Below are positions 9,331 to 19,400 of a DNA stretch of 23,064 bases, piece after piece; the first letter of the stretch is position 1, and every line of letters begins with the position of its first letter. The notes beneath the pieces are model-generated. The model was not told the origin of the DNA. It made no database searches and was given only the letters and a program-made list of their open reading frames with translations. The translations under genes were made by a program, and so were the position numbers. Origin of the DNA: Gryganskiella cystojenkinii (Eukaryota > Mortierellomycota > Mortierellomycetes > Mortierellales > Mortierellaceae); NCBI GenBank assembly GCA_015852425.1, contig JAAAIG010000634.1, positions 1-23,064 of the forward strand, in the 5' to 3' direction.

Positions 9331-10200
9331 TCTGATTGGTTTGAGATTCTCTCTGAGAGATAATGAACGGTTAAGGACCGCTTGATGTACATAATGGACT
9401 TCTTGAAAACATGAGCGAGGAAAAAAAGGTATATTATGAGCTTGCCATGACATTTGTAAACACAGGTAATAAACAGTTGATAACCTGGACACATTTCTTG
9501 ATGTGCGCGTAATACCATACCTCATGGTTAGGAGAGGTACCATGACTGTAGTGGGATGCGCGTCGGAGTAGAACGGCCAATAATAATTGGTGTTTAAAGC
9601 AGACACTTGGTCCGTGCATGCAGGGTCCAACGTACAAAGAAATACACACACACACGATAAAGGAAATTATCAGATTGCATCTGATTCATATTGCCAGACG
9701 TCAAGTAGCCTCAAAGAAGTACAGTATGGGAACCTGGGCGGTTGATTTTTTTTGAAAGCGAGTTAAACTTTGATATCTATCCCATTCTCCATCGATTTTT
9801 TTTAAATAAAAGAAAGCCGTGGCGAAAAGTCATTGGGCTCTGAGTCGACCGAGTGAATTTGTCCGTTTGTTTAGAGCGTCAAGTACACGACCGTGTGAAA
9901 TGATTGTCTGTGAAAAAAAACGCACTAAAAATCTCCAGGATGGACTGATCTTCCCCTGATAAGAGGGCAAGAGAGCCTTTGTGTCCGTGTTTTGGGATTG
10001 CCGGTTACGATATCCACGATCATGGAGCGTCATTGGACGAACAAACGGCGATTGTGTTGCAAGCGTGACCATCAGCTTGCATGGAGATTATGCTCAATTG
10101 GGGATACAAAAAATGTCAAACCTCGTTCAGGGTCTGAGAAGCTCCCTCTTCGCAGCTTGCATGTCCACTTTTTAGGGTAGCAATCATACCTTTGAATGTC
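9331..10200. other. gap without a recognisable gene
   Basis: The longest frames are on the minus strand (about 9328-9655 and 9830-10072) and have no family features or start context. A short AC run lies near 9646-9656, and T- and A-runs are scattered. I see nothing to annotate. Confidence 0.4.
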
Positions 10201-10229
10201 AAATAAGAGAAAGACGACAAGAAAAAAAC

Positions 10230-10247
10230 ACACGATCGTAATCGTGT
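10230..10247. promoter_or_regulatory. dyad site 1 upstream of the chitinase
   Basis: ACACGAT and ATCGTGT form perfect 7-bp arms around CGTA. The site is about 500 bases upstream of the chitinase ATG. It is a candidate dimeric factor site only by symmetry and position. Confidence 0.35.
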
Positions 10248-10282
10248 TTGTTTACGCTGCCCCTGAGCGATTCTAACCAATC

Positions 10283-10306
10283 ATTTCCGCGAGATTACAC
10301 GGAAAT
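10283..10306. promoter_or_regulatory. dyad site 2 (CCG-N10-CGG) upstream of the chitinase
   Basis: ATTTCCG and CGGAAAT are perfect 7-bp arms separated by 10 bases. The core reads CCG-N10-CGG, an everted pair of the half-site used by fungal Zn2Cys6 factors. Whether such a factor binds is inference. Confidence 0.4.
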
Positions 10307-10584
10307 TATCAGTGGGATAATTGAGGGCTCAAGCGTAAATTTTACTCCGTTGGACTAAAAGAGACCATGACTGCAAGGTTTTGGTCTACGATTCAGGTAC
10401 GTATTCAGGTACAAACACAACAAACAAAAAAAAAAACAAGCGAAGAGTTGATAAAACTTTAACTTAGGAGAGACATCGCATTCACCACGGGTACATCTCT
10501 TTCCAGCAAGTTTGACTTGAATGTGATTGACAACGATGTGGACTAATGGAGGGAATCCTCCTTCCCCTTCGTTAGCCACTAATT

Positions 10585-10602
10585 AACGACGAGAACGTCG
10601 TT
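10585..10602. promoter_or_regulatory. dyad site 3, just upstream of the chitinase TATA box
   Basis: AACGACG and CGTCGTT are perfect 7-bp arms around AGAA, ending 30 bases before the TATA box at 10633. That close proximal position makes this the most plausible operator-like site of the three. Confidence 0.4.
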
Positions 10603-10632
10603 TGTTTATTCGGATGGCGGAGGCGAAAGAGA

Positions 10633-10640
10633 TTTATAAA
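10633..10640 (+). promoter_or_regulatory. TATA box of the chitinase gene
   Basis: TTTATAAA lies 105 bases before the ATG and is followed by a C/T-rich leader (about 10655-10744), the usual layout of a strongly expressed fungal secreted-enzyme gene. Confidence 0.6.
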
Positions 10641-10744
10641 GACTCCCGGGGTCCACTTTCAATTTTTTCTCTTCAGGACATTCTCTTCTCTCCTCCCACT
10701 CCACCTTACTTCCTAACGCTGCCCCCTCTTATCTCTTCTCCGTC

Positions 10745-12422
10745 ATGATGAGCCGAACTCGAACTGCACTCTGTGCACTCTTCGGCCTTGCCCTTGTCTG
10801 CAATTCTGTCTCAGCCTTCAACGCTCTCGCCAAAACAAACGTTGTCAACTACTGGGGACAAAAGTACGCGTGTTTTTTGACTTTAAAGTCAACCCCTTGG
10901 CCTTGATCTTGTCACTATTCCCCCGGAGATCTTCCACGTTCCATCTTGAATTCTTGAACAGACTTTAAAATCTAACCCTCATCTCCATACTCGTTTCTCC
11001 AATAGCTCCGTTTCTTCAGTTGGAGGTGATGAGGCTCCACTGGCTTCGTACTGCCAGGACGACACCATTGATGTCTTTGCCATCGCCTTTGTTTCCCAGA
11101 TTGTCAACGGTCAACCGATCCTGAACCTCGCCGACCATTGCGGCGCCACGTTCCCTAACTCCAACCTCCTCAACTGCCCTCAAGTCGGGGCAGATATCAA
11201 GACCTGTCAATCCAAGGGTAAAGCTTTGGTCATCTCCATCGGTGGCGCCTCAGGCTCCTATTCCCTCGAAACTGCTGCTGCCGGTACCGCTTTTGCCGAA
11301 CAAATTTGGGATACCTTCCTCGGCGGTTCCTCCTCGACTCGTCCCTTTGGTGATGCTGTCCTGGATGGCGTGGACCTGGATCTCGAGTCCGGTACCAATC
11401 TCGGCTACGTTGCCTTCATTCAGACCCTCCGTACAAAGTTCGCTTCGTCCTCAAAGTCGTTTTATATCACCTCGGCCCCTCAGTGCCCTTACCCGGATCT
11501 CGCCACACAAGCGGCATTGAACGCTGCCTGGTTTGACTTGGTCTGGATTCAATTCTATAACAACTACTGCGGTGCTCAAGCCTACGGCACCTCCAATTTC
11601 AACTTTGATCAGTGGAATACCTGGGCAACCACGGTTTCGATCAACAGCAATGTCCGTGTCCTTCTTGGTGTTCCAGGCGGCCCTGGTGCTGCGGGCTCGG
11701 GTACTGTGACTGCCAGTCAAATGAACACGATTTTAGCTGATATCAAGTCCTATTCTAACTTTGGTGGTGTGATGATGTGGGACGCTGGTATCGCTGCCAA
11801 GTCTGGTCTTGCATCCGCTGCCGCCAACTATTTGCACGGTGGTGGAGGATCTCCCACTACTACGAAAACAACCACGACGACAACGACATCCAAACCTACT
11901 GCCACCGCTTCACCCACAAAGACAACCGTTTCCCCCACAAAGACGGCCACGGCCACGGCCACTCCTACCCAGGGTGGAGGATCTTGCTCTGTTGCAGCTT
12001 GGAACGCAGCTACCGCCTACAGCGGCGGCGCGGTCGTCTCGTACAATGGCCATACGTACACGGCACAGTGGTGGACCCAAGGAAACGTCCCTACAAGTGG
12101 TTCCCCATGGACGGATAACGGACCGTGTAGCGGCACCGGTGGCCCTACACCCACGGCTACGCCCGGTTGCTCTGGAGTCGCCGCCTGGAACTCTGCTACT
12201 GCTTACAGCGGTGGCGCCAAAGTGACCTATAGTGGGTTCGTATACACGGCCCAGTGGTGGACACAAGGCGATACCCCTGGAAGTAGCTCGGCTTGGGTTA
12301 AGGGATCTGCTTGCACCAGCAGTGCAAAGGTCACCAGTGTCCCTGCTGCCAAGAAGAACAAGACGAGAAACGGCAAGAGACGCTTGTACTCGGTGGAAAA
12401 TCTGTTGAACAAGCGAGGATAA
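10745..12422 (+). CDS. secreted GH18 chitinase (class III type) with two CBM5/12 modules (511 aa)
   Basis: Exons 10745-10863 and 11006-12422 join in phase 2 (intron 142 nt) into 511 residues. Residues 1-24 are a signal peptide (hydrophobic core LCALFGLALVC, cleavage near SVSA). The catalytic domain spans about 34-315. It opens NVVNYWGQN, has the SxGG motif at 117-120, and carries the complete DxxDxDxE motif at 160-167 (DGVDLDLE, acid/base E167). It is therefore expected to hydrolyse chitin beta-1,4 links with retention. A Thr/Ser/Pro linker (318-366, a likely O-mannosylation site) leads to two chitin-binding modules, C367-C414 and C428-C476, each with AWN..TAYSGGA.V.Y and YTAQWWTQG. The last 35 residues are an unusual basic tail with dibasic sites. 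The ATG is followed at once by a second ATG; either gives the same signal peptide. It probably acts in the wall or on external chitin. Confidence 0.95.
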
Positions 12423-12779
12423 GAGCGAACAGAATATTTATATTTATATACAGTCATCTAGTCGCTGGTTTTTGAGCTGTGCTCGAATCGCCTGGATGCT
12501 TATGACCCCCACCCCCCTTCCCTCTCTCTCCCTCCAACTATTCAAGGACTGGATCCTTGTATTTAAAACAAAAGTAACAATAAAAAACAGACGCATGCAT
12601 AATGACCACTCCACTTTGCCCCCGCATAATTTTTTCTGGAATGGAGCCACGGTGAAAGTCATACCGCCATTGCTAAAGCGGAGGAATGCAACATATCGTG
12701 TGTGTGTGTGTTTTTGCGCTTCTCATACATGCATAACCATACCCATTTTGTAAGATGTGGAGATGCTGCGCTTGTTGTT

Positions 12780-12839
<60 letters not shown>

Positions 12840-13147
12840 GCTGTGGAACAATGGATATCAGACAATGGTCGTCAATGGAGAGTTCACGGAAATGGAGTGT
12901 GACTCGGAGCTAATCCAACTACTCCTACAAAACCCATTCATCCATTCATTAGACTTATCCACTAATTTGCTTTTGATTTGCATTTTTCAAAAAAGTAAAA
13001 ATCTGCTACCTCTCAACACTGAAGAAATATAAAAAGAGAAAAAATGGAGATGCCATCGATGTTGATGAAGAGGACGTATTATATATAGAGTTGTAAAAAA
13101 CGTTTCAGTCTGGTATCTGATTTTAATGGGAGAGACAAGTTATATGC
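12423..13147. other. convergent intergenic region between chitinase and UVSSA
   Basis: This holds the 3' ends of two convergent genes. AATAAA at 12579-12584 may serve the chitinase. There is a pyrimidine run near 12506-12536, a (GT)7 tract at 12698-12711 and a long GA tract at 12783-12837. Frames crossing the GA tract are Arg-Glu repeats and not genes. Confidence 0.5.
12783..12837. repeat. (GA)27 microsatellite
   Basis: An uninterrupted 55-base GA run in the gap between convergent genes. Perfect runs of this length are typically length-variable. Confidence 0.95.
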
Positions 13148-16088
13148 CTATGTCCATCGATGAATGTTTGTGTCCCTAGACTGTTCCGATCTGACAATCC
13201 TTTGGTCCTCTGCGATCGAACCCTTGGTCGCCTTGCTCGCCACATGTCGCAACAACCGGACCCGAGAAGAGTCAGCCTTCTTGTTGAGGTTCACAAGAGC
13301 CGAGGGTGGCTTTGGTTTCTTTTTCGAAGACGAGCCACCAGCACCGCGTTTTCGTTTCGGCTCAATCTTTTCGAGTCCCAGAGCCAGGTGAACGTCGTCC
13401 TCGATATCCTCCCAAGTCGATTTGTCCTTTCCGTTACGCGATGACGAAGACGACGATGTGGCCTTGGGAGTAGATGATGATGACGACGAAGATGCAGCGG
13501 TCACAGCTCTCTGAATAAGCTCTTCTTCCTGTTCATCATCCAGCATCTCGCCTCCTTGTATAAAGCCGCCCTCGTCCTCCGGTCGAACAACTTGTCCGTA
13601 CTCATCTCTCGGGACCACAGGACCATGATACGGGCAGCGGACCAAATCTCGTCTCATACACAATCGACCGTTTCTCATCGGGTAACGACAGGCCTAATAA
13701 AAAAAACGATGTAGTCATGTTCACGGTGTCAGTCGACCAGCTCAGATGATATGAAATGCAGGCTAGGTAATCTCGATCTTCTTTACCTTAATCACAGCGG
13801 GCAGTTCCGGATTATAAATGGTCGTGCGCATCTTCATTCTGTCCAAGGTTGCCTGTGAGACCATGTTGCTGCCATCGCCTACACCAAGGAAGCGATGCGA
13901 AAACTCGAGTCCGGACTGATTGAACAACATCTCTTTTTTGTCCCAGACCGCCAAGTCGTCATCCCAGGGTATAACTGGCGCTCTCGCCAACAAATCTGTG
14001 CAAAGCATAAGGTAATGAGACGCTATTAGCAAGTATGAAACATGCGAGTTATAATCAAGTTCAAAAAAACGATACCTGGTCATACCTTGTCGAGACTCTT
14101 CGCCTTCTGTCGGAGGAGTTGATACCTCACTTACTGCACGAGAACCCTGTTCTGGGTTTGCAGCCGGTGTAGGTCCGGTTTTCTGCCTTGTAGGGTTGAC
14201 ACGCGTTCCTCCAGCATAGGTTGGATCACTGGACAAAATCTCCGCTCCATGCATGGCAAACACGGCATTCCTTGGTTTTCTTGGTTCAACAACAGGGACA
14301 TTCCTCTTGGGGTGTTTCCCTTTCTTCTTGTCGCTGGGCGCCTGAATCTCAACTTCTTCAAAGTCCTCATCATCCTCATCCGAGTCTTCCTCATGGGGAC
14401 CTGTCATAGGAGTATTCCATGTACTTGTTAGTATTGTTGCCATGCCTGAACATAAACTCTTCAAATAAAAATATAGAACCGAGGGGAGGAGAGATACTCA
14501 CCATACATAGTATCCATATTGATTCCAAGATCCTCACTTTTGCTCTTGGCATCGGACACATCCCTCTTAAGGTTGATCGCCAATTTCAACAAACGGTCGT
14601 AATCTGCGCTCTGAGAACCCGTCTCACGGTCCGCCTTCATGAACGCATCCAGCCAATCCATAACCAACGGCCAGTGTTTTTTGACAATCAGACGATAACA
14701 CTCTCGTAAAGTTGCAAAGAGTTCAGAGTTGTCCTCGGATTCTTGTACATCGACAGGGTTCTCTTTGTTGACCTCGATCGTGAGTTTGTAACGGTTCGAT
14801 CCCAGAGCCATATCATGGACGCCGACGGGGTCATGACGAAGTAGATCTTCGTTCATCTCGTTTTCGTTGGCTTTATCATCGTCCTCGTCATTCGTTTCGT
14901 CCTGATTCATGACTTCTTCTCCGTCGCTGTTGTCGTCTTCCTGATGGTTTTCTGCATCGGAAGATGACTGAAAGATGGCGTTCAGGGATGCGTCGTCCTC
15001 AAGGTTCGGCACCAGAATGTCAAAACAGGCATCCTATTGTAAAAAAAATTGTAAAAAAATAAAACAGCAGCTGTGATGTCAGTATTAATGGTACTCACCG
15101 TCAGCACCAAAGCGTCCCCCCCCCCCAAAAAAAAAAAAAAAAAAAAACCCCCATTATCAAGGTCATAGCCTAACACACCATTCGCTTTAGATTCTCCAGG
15201 ATGGAATCGCGCTGTTCGTCCAGTTCCGCAGCGGCTTTTTCAAATTTTCGTTGACGAATACGTTTGCTGAGTTCCTCTTGCGCCAGCTGTTCTGCTGTCC
15301 TTGCTTCTTCTGTGACGGGGACCAGGTTCGTGAAGTCGACTTTTAAATGGTATCGCAAGAACTCGTATCCCAACGCAATCTATTTTTTTTTGAAGGACAG
15401 GGTCAACTATGCGTCCCTCGTGCGATGCTAATAACGTTATGTCAAATCATAAAAAGGAACCAACCTGCTTGTAGACTGCTCCATATTTCCCGTTCCACTC
15501 ATTGGTCAGAGAGATGGCTAACTGCTTGGTCTTTTCCGCAAAGACAACGGGAGGTGGGAGGGTGTTTTGATGGATTCCCACTGTGAGTTGTAAAAAGACT
15601 GAAAAGTCGGCTACGAGTAACTCTCGAAAGACATGGGAACGTTGAAACAGCTCTGCGATCAGCTGAGTACTGGAGTAGCGGATCTATTGTTGGTATCAAT
15701 AGCGTAGTGGATTGGGTAAGTGTCCGTTCTGTGTAGTCAAATGATAGAAAAAGTACTAAAACGAGGCCACGTAGTCCACTGACCTGGGCATGCTTGCGTT
15801 GCAATTGGATGAGTAAGAGGTCATATGCGGTCTTGACGTTGATATCTGATTTCTTGCAGATTGCTTTCACTTGCTGTTGAAAAAGGAAAAAATGAAAAAA
15901 AAAGAACCATCGAGAACTAATCAATAAGTCATTACTTCATTACTTTCTTGGCATTGGACACTCTCGTTTGACTGCGGGCAACTGCAAATTACTTTGACTT
16001 GTTCTGGGTCGAGGTAGAGGTCGCCAGTTTTGGTGATTGCAAGGATGAGGTTTGAGAGAGTCTCGCGTGCCTCGAGGTTCATCGCCAT
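13148..16088 (-). CDS. UVSSA: UVSSA homologue, transcription-coupled repair factor (735 aa)
   Basis: Eight minus-strand exons keep frame: 16088-15993, 15873-15784, 15683-15465, 15379-15179, 15033-14502, 14400-14086, 13995-13787 and 13693-13148. The N-terminal VHS/ENTH-like domain (about 1-150) reads LDPEQVKQVKAICKKSD, then IRYSSTQLIAELFQRSH, LPPPV and GYEFLRYHLKVDF. A charged helix follows, then CFDILVP and a long acidic, disordered middle. DEDDEDFEEVE (F393, V396) matches the acidic TFIIH p62-binding motif of human UVSSA. ARAPVIPW leads to the C-terminal DUF2043 region, with a CX9CX7CX2H zinc finger (C556, C566, C574, H577; GRLCMRRDLVRCPYHG). Poly-Ser tracts and a basic KRKRG...KKKPK segment come near the end. 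The family works in the nucleus with stalled RNA polymerase II, CSA and TFIIH. The human protein is 709 aa, so this one is full length. The start at 16088 aligns with the family N terminus. Confidence 0.93.
15116..15152. repeat. C11-A21-C5 homopolymer block inside a UVSSA intron
   Basis: Three adjacent homopolymers (C 15116-15126, A 15127-15147, C 15148-15152) lie inside the 145-nt intron between UVSSA exons 4 and 5. Such runs are unstable and error-prone in sequencing, so their lengths should not be trusted. Confidence 0.9.
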
Positions 16089-16497
16089 GGTTGCATCATG
16101 GAACTTGAAAGAAGAAAGAAAATAAATGCCAAGAGAGTAATGCGGATTCAAAGAAGAAAAGAAGAGGGCAAAAGGATTTGTCATTTGACCATTTTCAGCA
16201 TTGCGCACGTTCTTTGTTCAGTTGGTGGCAAAAGGAAACAGTCACAGGTATCCATTGAATCCATATAAAAAGGCGAAGGGGAAGGGGCGAAGAGGATGGA
16301 CCCCCACAACCTCAGAGAGCCAAACTCCCATTATTATTTCATTCGCATCAGCGTCCTTTTCTCTCCCTCTCGACCATACTATTAATACATCGCATACCTT
16401 CTCTTCTCATCTGTAACAGCATACACTTCACTCTCTCTCATCCGTAGAAACATCCTCCTCCTCATTCAGACACCCTTCTACCAGCACCCTTATCCCA
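16089..16497. promoter_or_regulatory. shared divergent promoter region of UVSSA and the DUF3684 gene
   Basis: Only 409 bases separate the two start codons. On the plus strand TATAAAAA occurs at 16264-16271, 227 bases before the ATG at 16498, and is followed by a C/T-rich leader (about 16330-16497). On the minus strand the sequence just before the UVSSA ATG resembles an acceptor (a TTTCTTCTTTCAAG tract), so a leader intron is possible. No UVSSA-side TATA box is evident. Confidence 0.6.
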
Positions 16498-19400
16498 ATG
16501 GCGACCAAAAAGTCTGCCCTGGACGCACTCCGCTCTCAGGTCCTGTCAAAGACAGGTGCCGAGGAGCGAGTCGAAGGTACTTTTCCACTTCACATTACGG
16601 AACGGAATAAAAATTTGGACTTTACGCCATGACACCCCGAATCACCCATGCCTAACCTGATTCTCTTCATGCTCGCATCAACGCTCTAGTCAACCAACGC
16701 CATCTCATCGACAAGATTCTGGCAAGGTATGAAAAAATACCAAACCTTTATTGTTTATTGTGTTCTTCCAGGAGAAGGAACCACATGACAAATACCGTGA
16801 TCTGCGCTCTTGCGATAGTTACGTGTCCTTCTTTCCTTCGGAGTAATGGGCAAAAAATCTTGGCAACGCCCAATTACGAGGATCGATTACCGCAGTTGTT
16901 GCGGTTTTGCGATTTCAACATAGAGCCGAGGCTGTGCTTGTGCCGTTGCCTTAGTCTTTTTTTTGCTTGAACGTCCCTGTGCAACCTCAACTTTTTTGTT
17001 GGCCTTCCCTCTAACCCCCATTTTGATGCTCGATCTGAATGTGATCATGCGTTTACTGCTCTTCTTAGATATTCTGCGGAATATGTTGTCTACCGAGAAC
17101 TTATGCAAAACTCTGGTAACGCCATGAAACCTAGCTGTGTGTTTGCAATATTGGAGACTCTTTGTGTCAGCACACTCAACCCATTCAACTACCCTTCTGT
17201 GAACTATAGACGATGCTGGAGCCAAAGGGATCGAGATCGTCTTTGAGACTGCCAACCCCAATAGTAACGAGACAGCCCCGAACCTGAGCGCAAAGATCAC
17301 CCGCGTGCTCTTCAAGAACAATGGAATGGATTTCAGACCCGAGGACTGGAATCGCTTGAAAAAAATTGCCGAAGGAAACCCTGACGAGTCAAAGGTAACA
17401 GACACGCTCAAGACATCCCAAACATTTTTTTTATTTTTTTTTGTCGTATCTACCTCCGATTGCTTGTACTTATGCAAACAAATTTTACTCTCTTCTTCGC
17501 AACGATAGATCGGCGCATTCGGAGTTGGCTTTGTAGGTTACCACAACTTCGACTGGGATGAGCCTAGATTTGAAAGTCAACGATACTGACTGTCTACTCC
17601 TTTTTTTCTTTCTCCTTTAGTACTCTCTCTTTTCCATCTGCGAGGAGCCATTGTAAGCATTTGAATTCTGTCGGAGCAAAATATCAGCTACGCGCATAAA
17701 AAAACAATGTTATCAATCAATTTTATTTCTCCTCATTTCACCGCAACATAGCGTATCATCCGGAAAGGAGTGTATGGCGTTCTACTGGAGAAACGATCAA
17801 CTCTATGCCAAGCGTGCCGGTATTCCCGAGGACGAGGTCGTAAAGGACGGCTGGACAACCTTCCTCTTGGACATGCGCGAACCCTTGGATATGGTCAATA
17901 TGGACGAGTTCGGACAGTTCCTGGCAAGATCTCTTGGATTCACAGCCAACCTCAGAGACGTCTCTGTCTACCTCGACCATCACCGACTACTGAACATTTC
18001 CAAAAAGATGCGTGAGCCTCGACCCATGACGTTACCCAAGACCATGTACATGACTTCGCCTCAAAAGATCTTCACCATGAAATCTGTTGATCTCCAGAGC
18101 GTACAACTGGACGCGACCAGGATGGAGGTTTCACGGTGGACTCGAGAAGTAACGACAAGTACGACGACCATTTTCCTGCGTACTGCCTCGGGCAACTTGG
18201 ATGTCAAGGTTACAAAGCAGTTCGCGGCCGACATGGAACGCACAACCAAGAAATACCCTCCAAGTCAGACCGCGATCCAGATTCTCTATGTCGGTCACGA
18301 CGAAAAGCAAGCCTCGGCCGACAACAAATCCATCTTTAAGGATTTGGTCCCCTTCCCAGAACAAGGACGGATCTTTATCGGTTTCCCAACACACCAGACG
18401 ACAGGATTCAGCAGTCATGTCGCAGGACGATTCATTCCGACGGTTGAGCGAGAGAGTTTGGATTTCGTTGACAAGTGTCTACAAGTCTGGAACCATGAAC
18501 TGCTGTCGATGGCCGGCTTGCTCTCAAGAACACTCTACGAAGGTATGACTACGGAAAACTCGATATCACTTCTTGGGCGACTCTTTAAGACCTTGCATAT
18601 CTAACCTTTGTTCACTTTTGATTATCCATCGTTAGATGAACTTTCACAGATCAGTGACCTTTACAACGAGATGATTCTTCCTCACCAAAAACCCGGCGAA
18701 CCCGATGACGAAGGCATTGCCACGGCGCGCGACTGGCTGGAGAAACGAGCTTTGCATGCATTACAGGCGTTCCAGTTTCATCCAAGTACACCGAGCCCAC
18801 AAGTCGGTCACTACATTGATGCCTACTTTTTCAGGATGTCAACTGTGCCTCTATCGATTCTGTCCTCGCATGGCGTCAAGGACCTTGAAAAAGTTCGTAT
18901 CCCGGAGTCAAGCATGGCCTCTTTCCTGACTCAAGTCCCCACCATCTCTTCCAACGTTTACACCAGCAATCAAAAGTACATGGACAAATTAGAGAAAGCA
19001 GGCAAACTTCACAGGATCACCTTTCGTGATGTCCTCACCGAGCTCGAGAACCGAACCCTTACGGAGACTCAAATGATCGCGATGCTCCGGTGGTGGATTG
19101 ATTTTAGCTCCAAGTATGTCCTCCCGGATTCGGAGGTCAATGCATTTTTCCAACTCGCTCTCGTCTGCTCTGGAGACACCGTGAAACCGCTCTCGACCTT
19201 GAAATGGTTCGTCAACCCCAAGATCACGCCCATCGACATGCCGCTTCCACCCAACACGATACCCTACGACATCACAAAGTCGTTCACACAACCCGAATTG
19301 ATTAGAATCTCTGGATCTTGGAGCGAACTGACTTTGTTGGAGTGGACCAAATTCATTGTCAACGATCCAGACTTTGAAACCTCACCAGTATTTGCGGAAA

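Noticed and set aside
10366..10520. Possible mini-gene beginning MTARFWSTIQ with an intron from GTACGT to TTAACTTAG
   Set aside because: The spliced frame stops after about 26 codons, has no TATA box and no recognisable product; splice-like signals of this quality arise by chance.
12659..13032. Open frames on both strands through the GA tract
   Set aside because: They translate the microsatellite (Arg-Glu or Leu-Ser repeats) and have no other coding signs.
13763..14464. UVSSA segment read as one long frame of 233 codons
   Set aside because: It retains a 90-nt intron, starts inside another intron and runs past the exon 7 donor; splicing restores agreement with the family and continues into the zinc finger.
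16887..17477. 196-codon minus-strand frame with Lys-rich end
   Set aside because: It runs antisense over exons 3-4 and introns of the DUF3684 gene, whose frame is strongly supported; kept only as a remark on intron 2.
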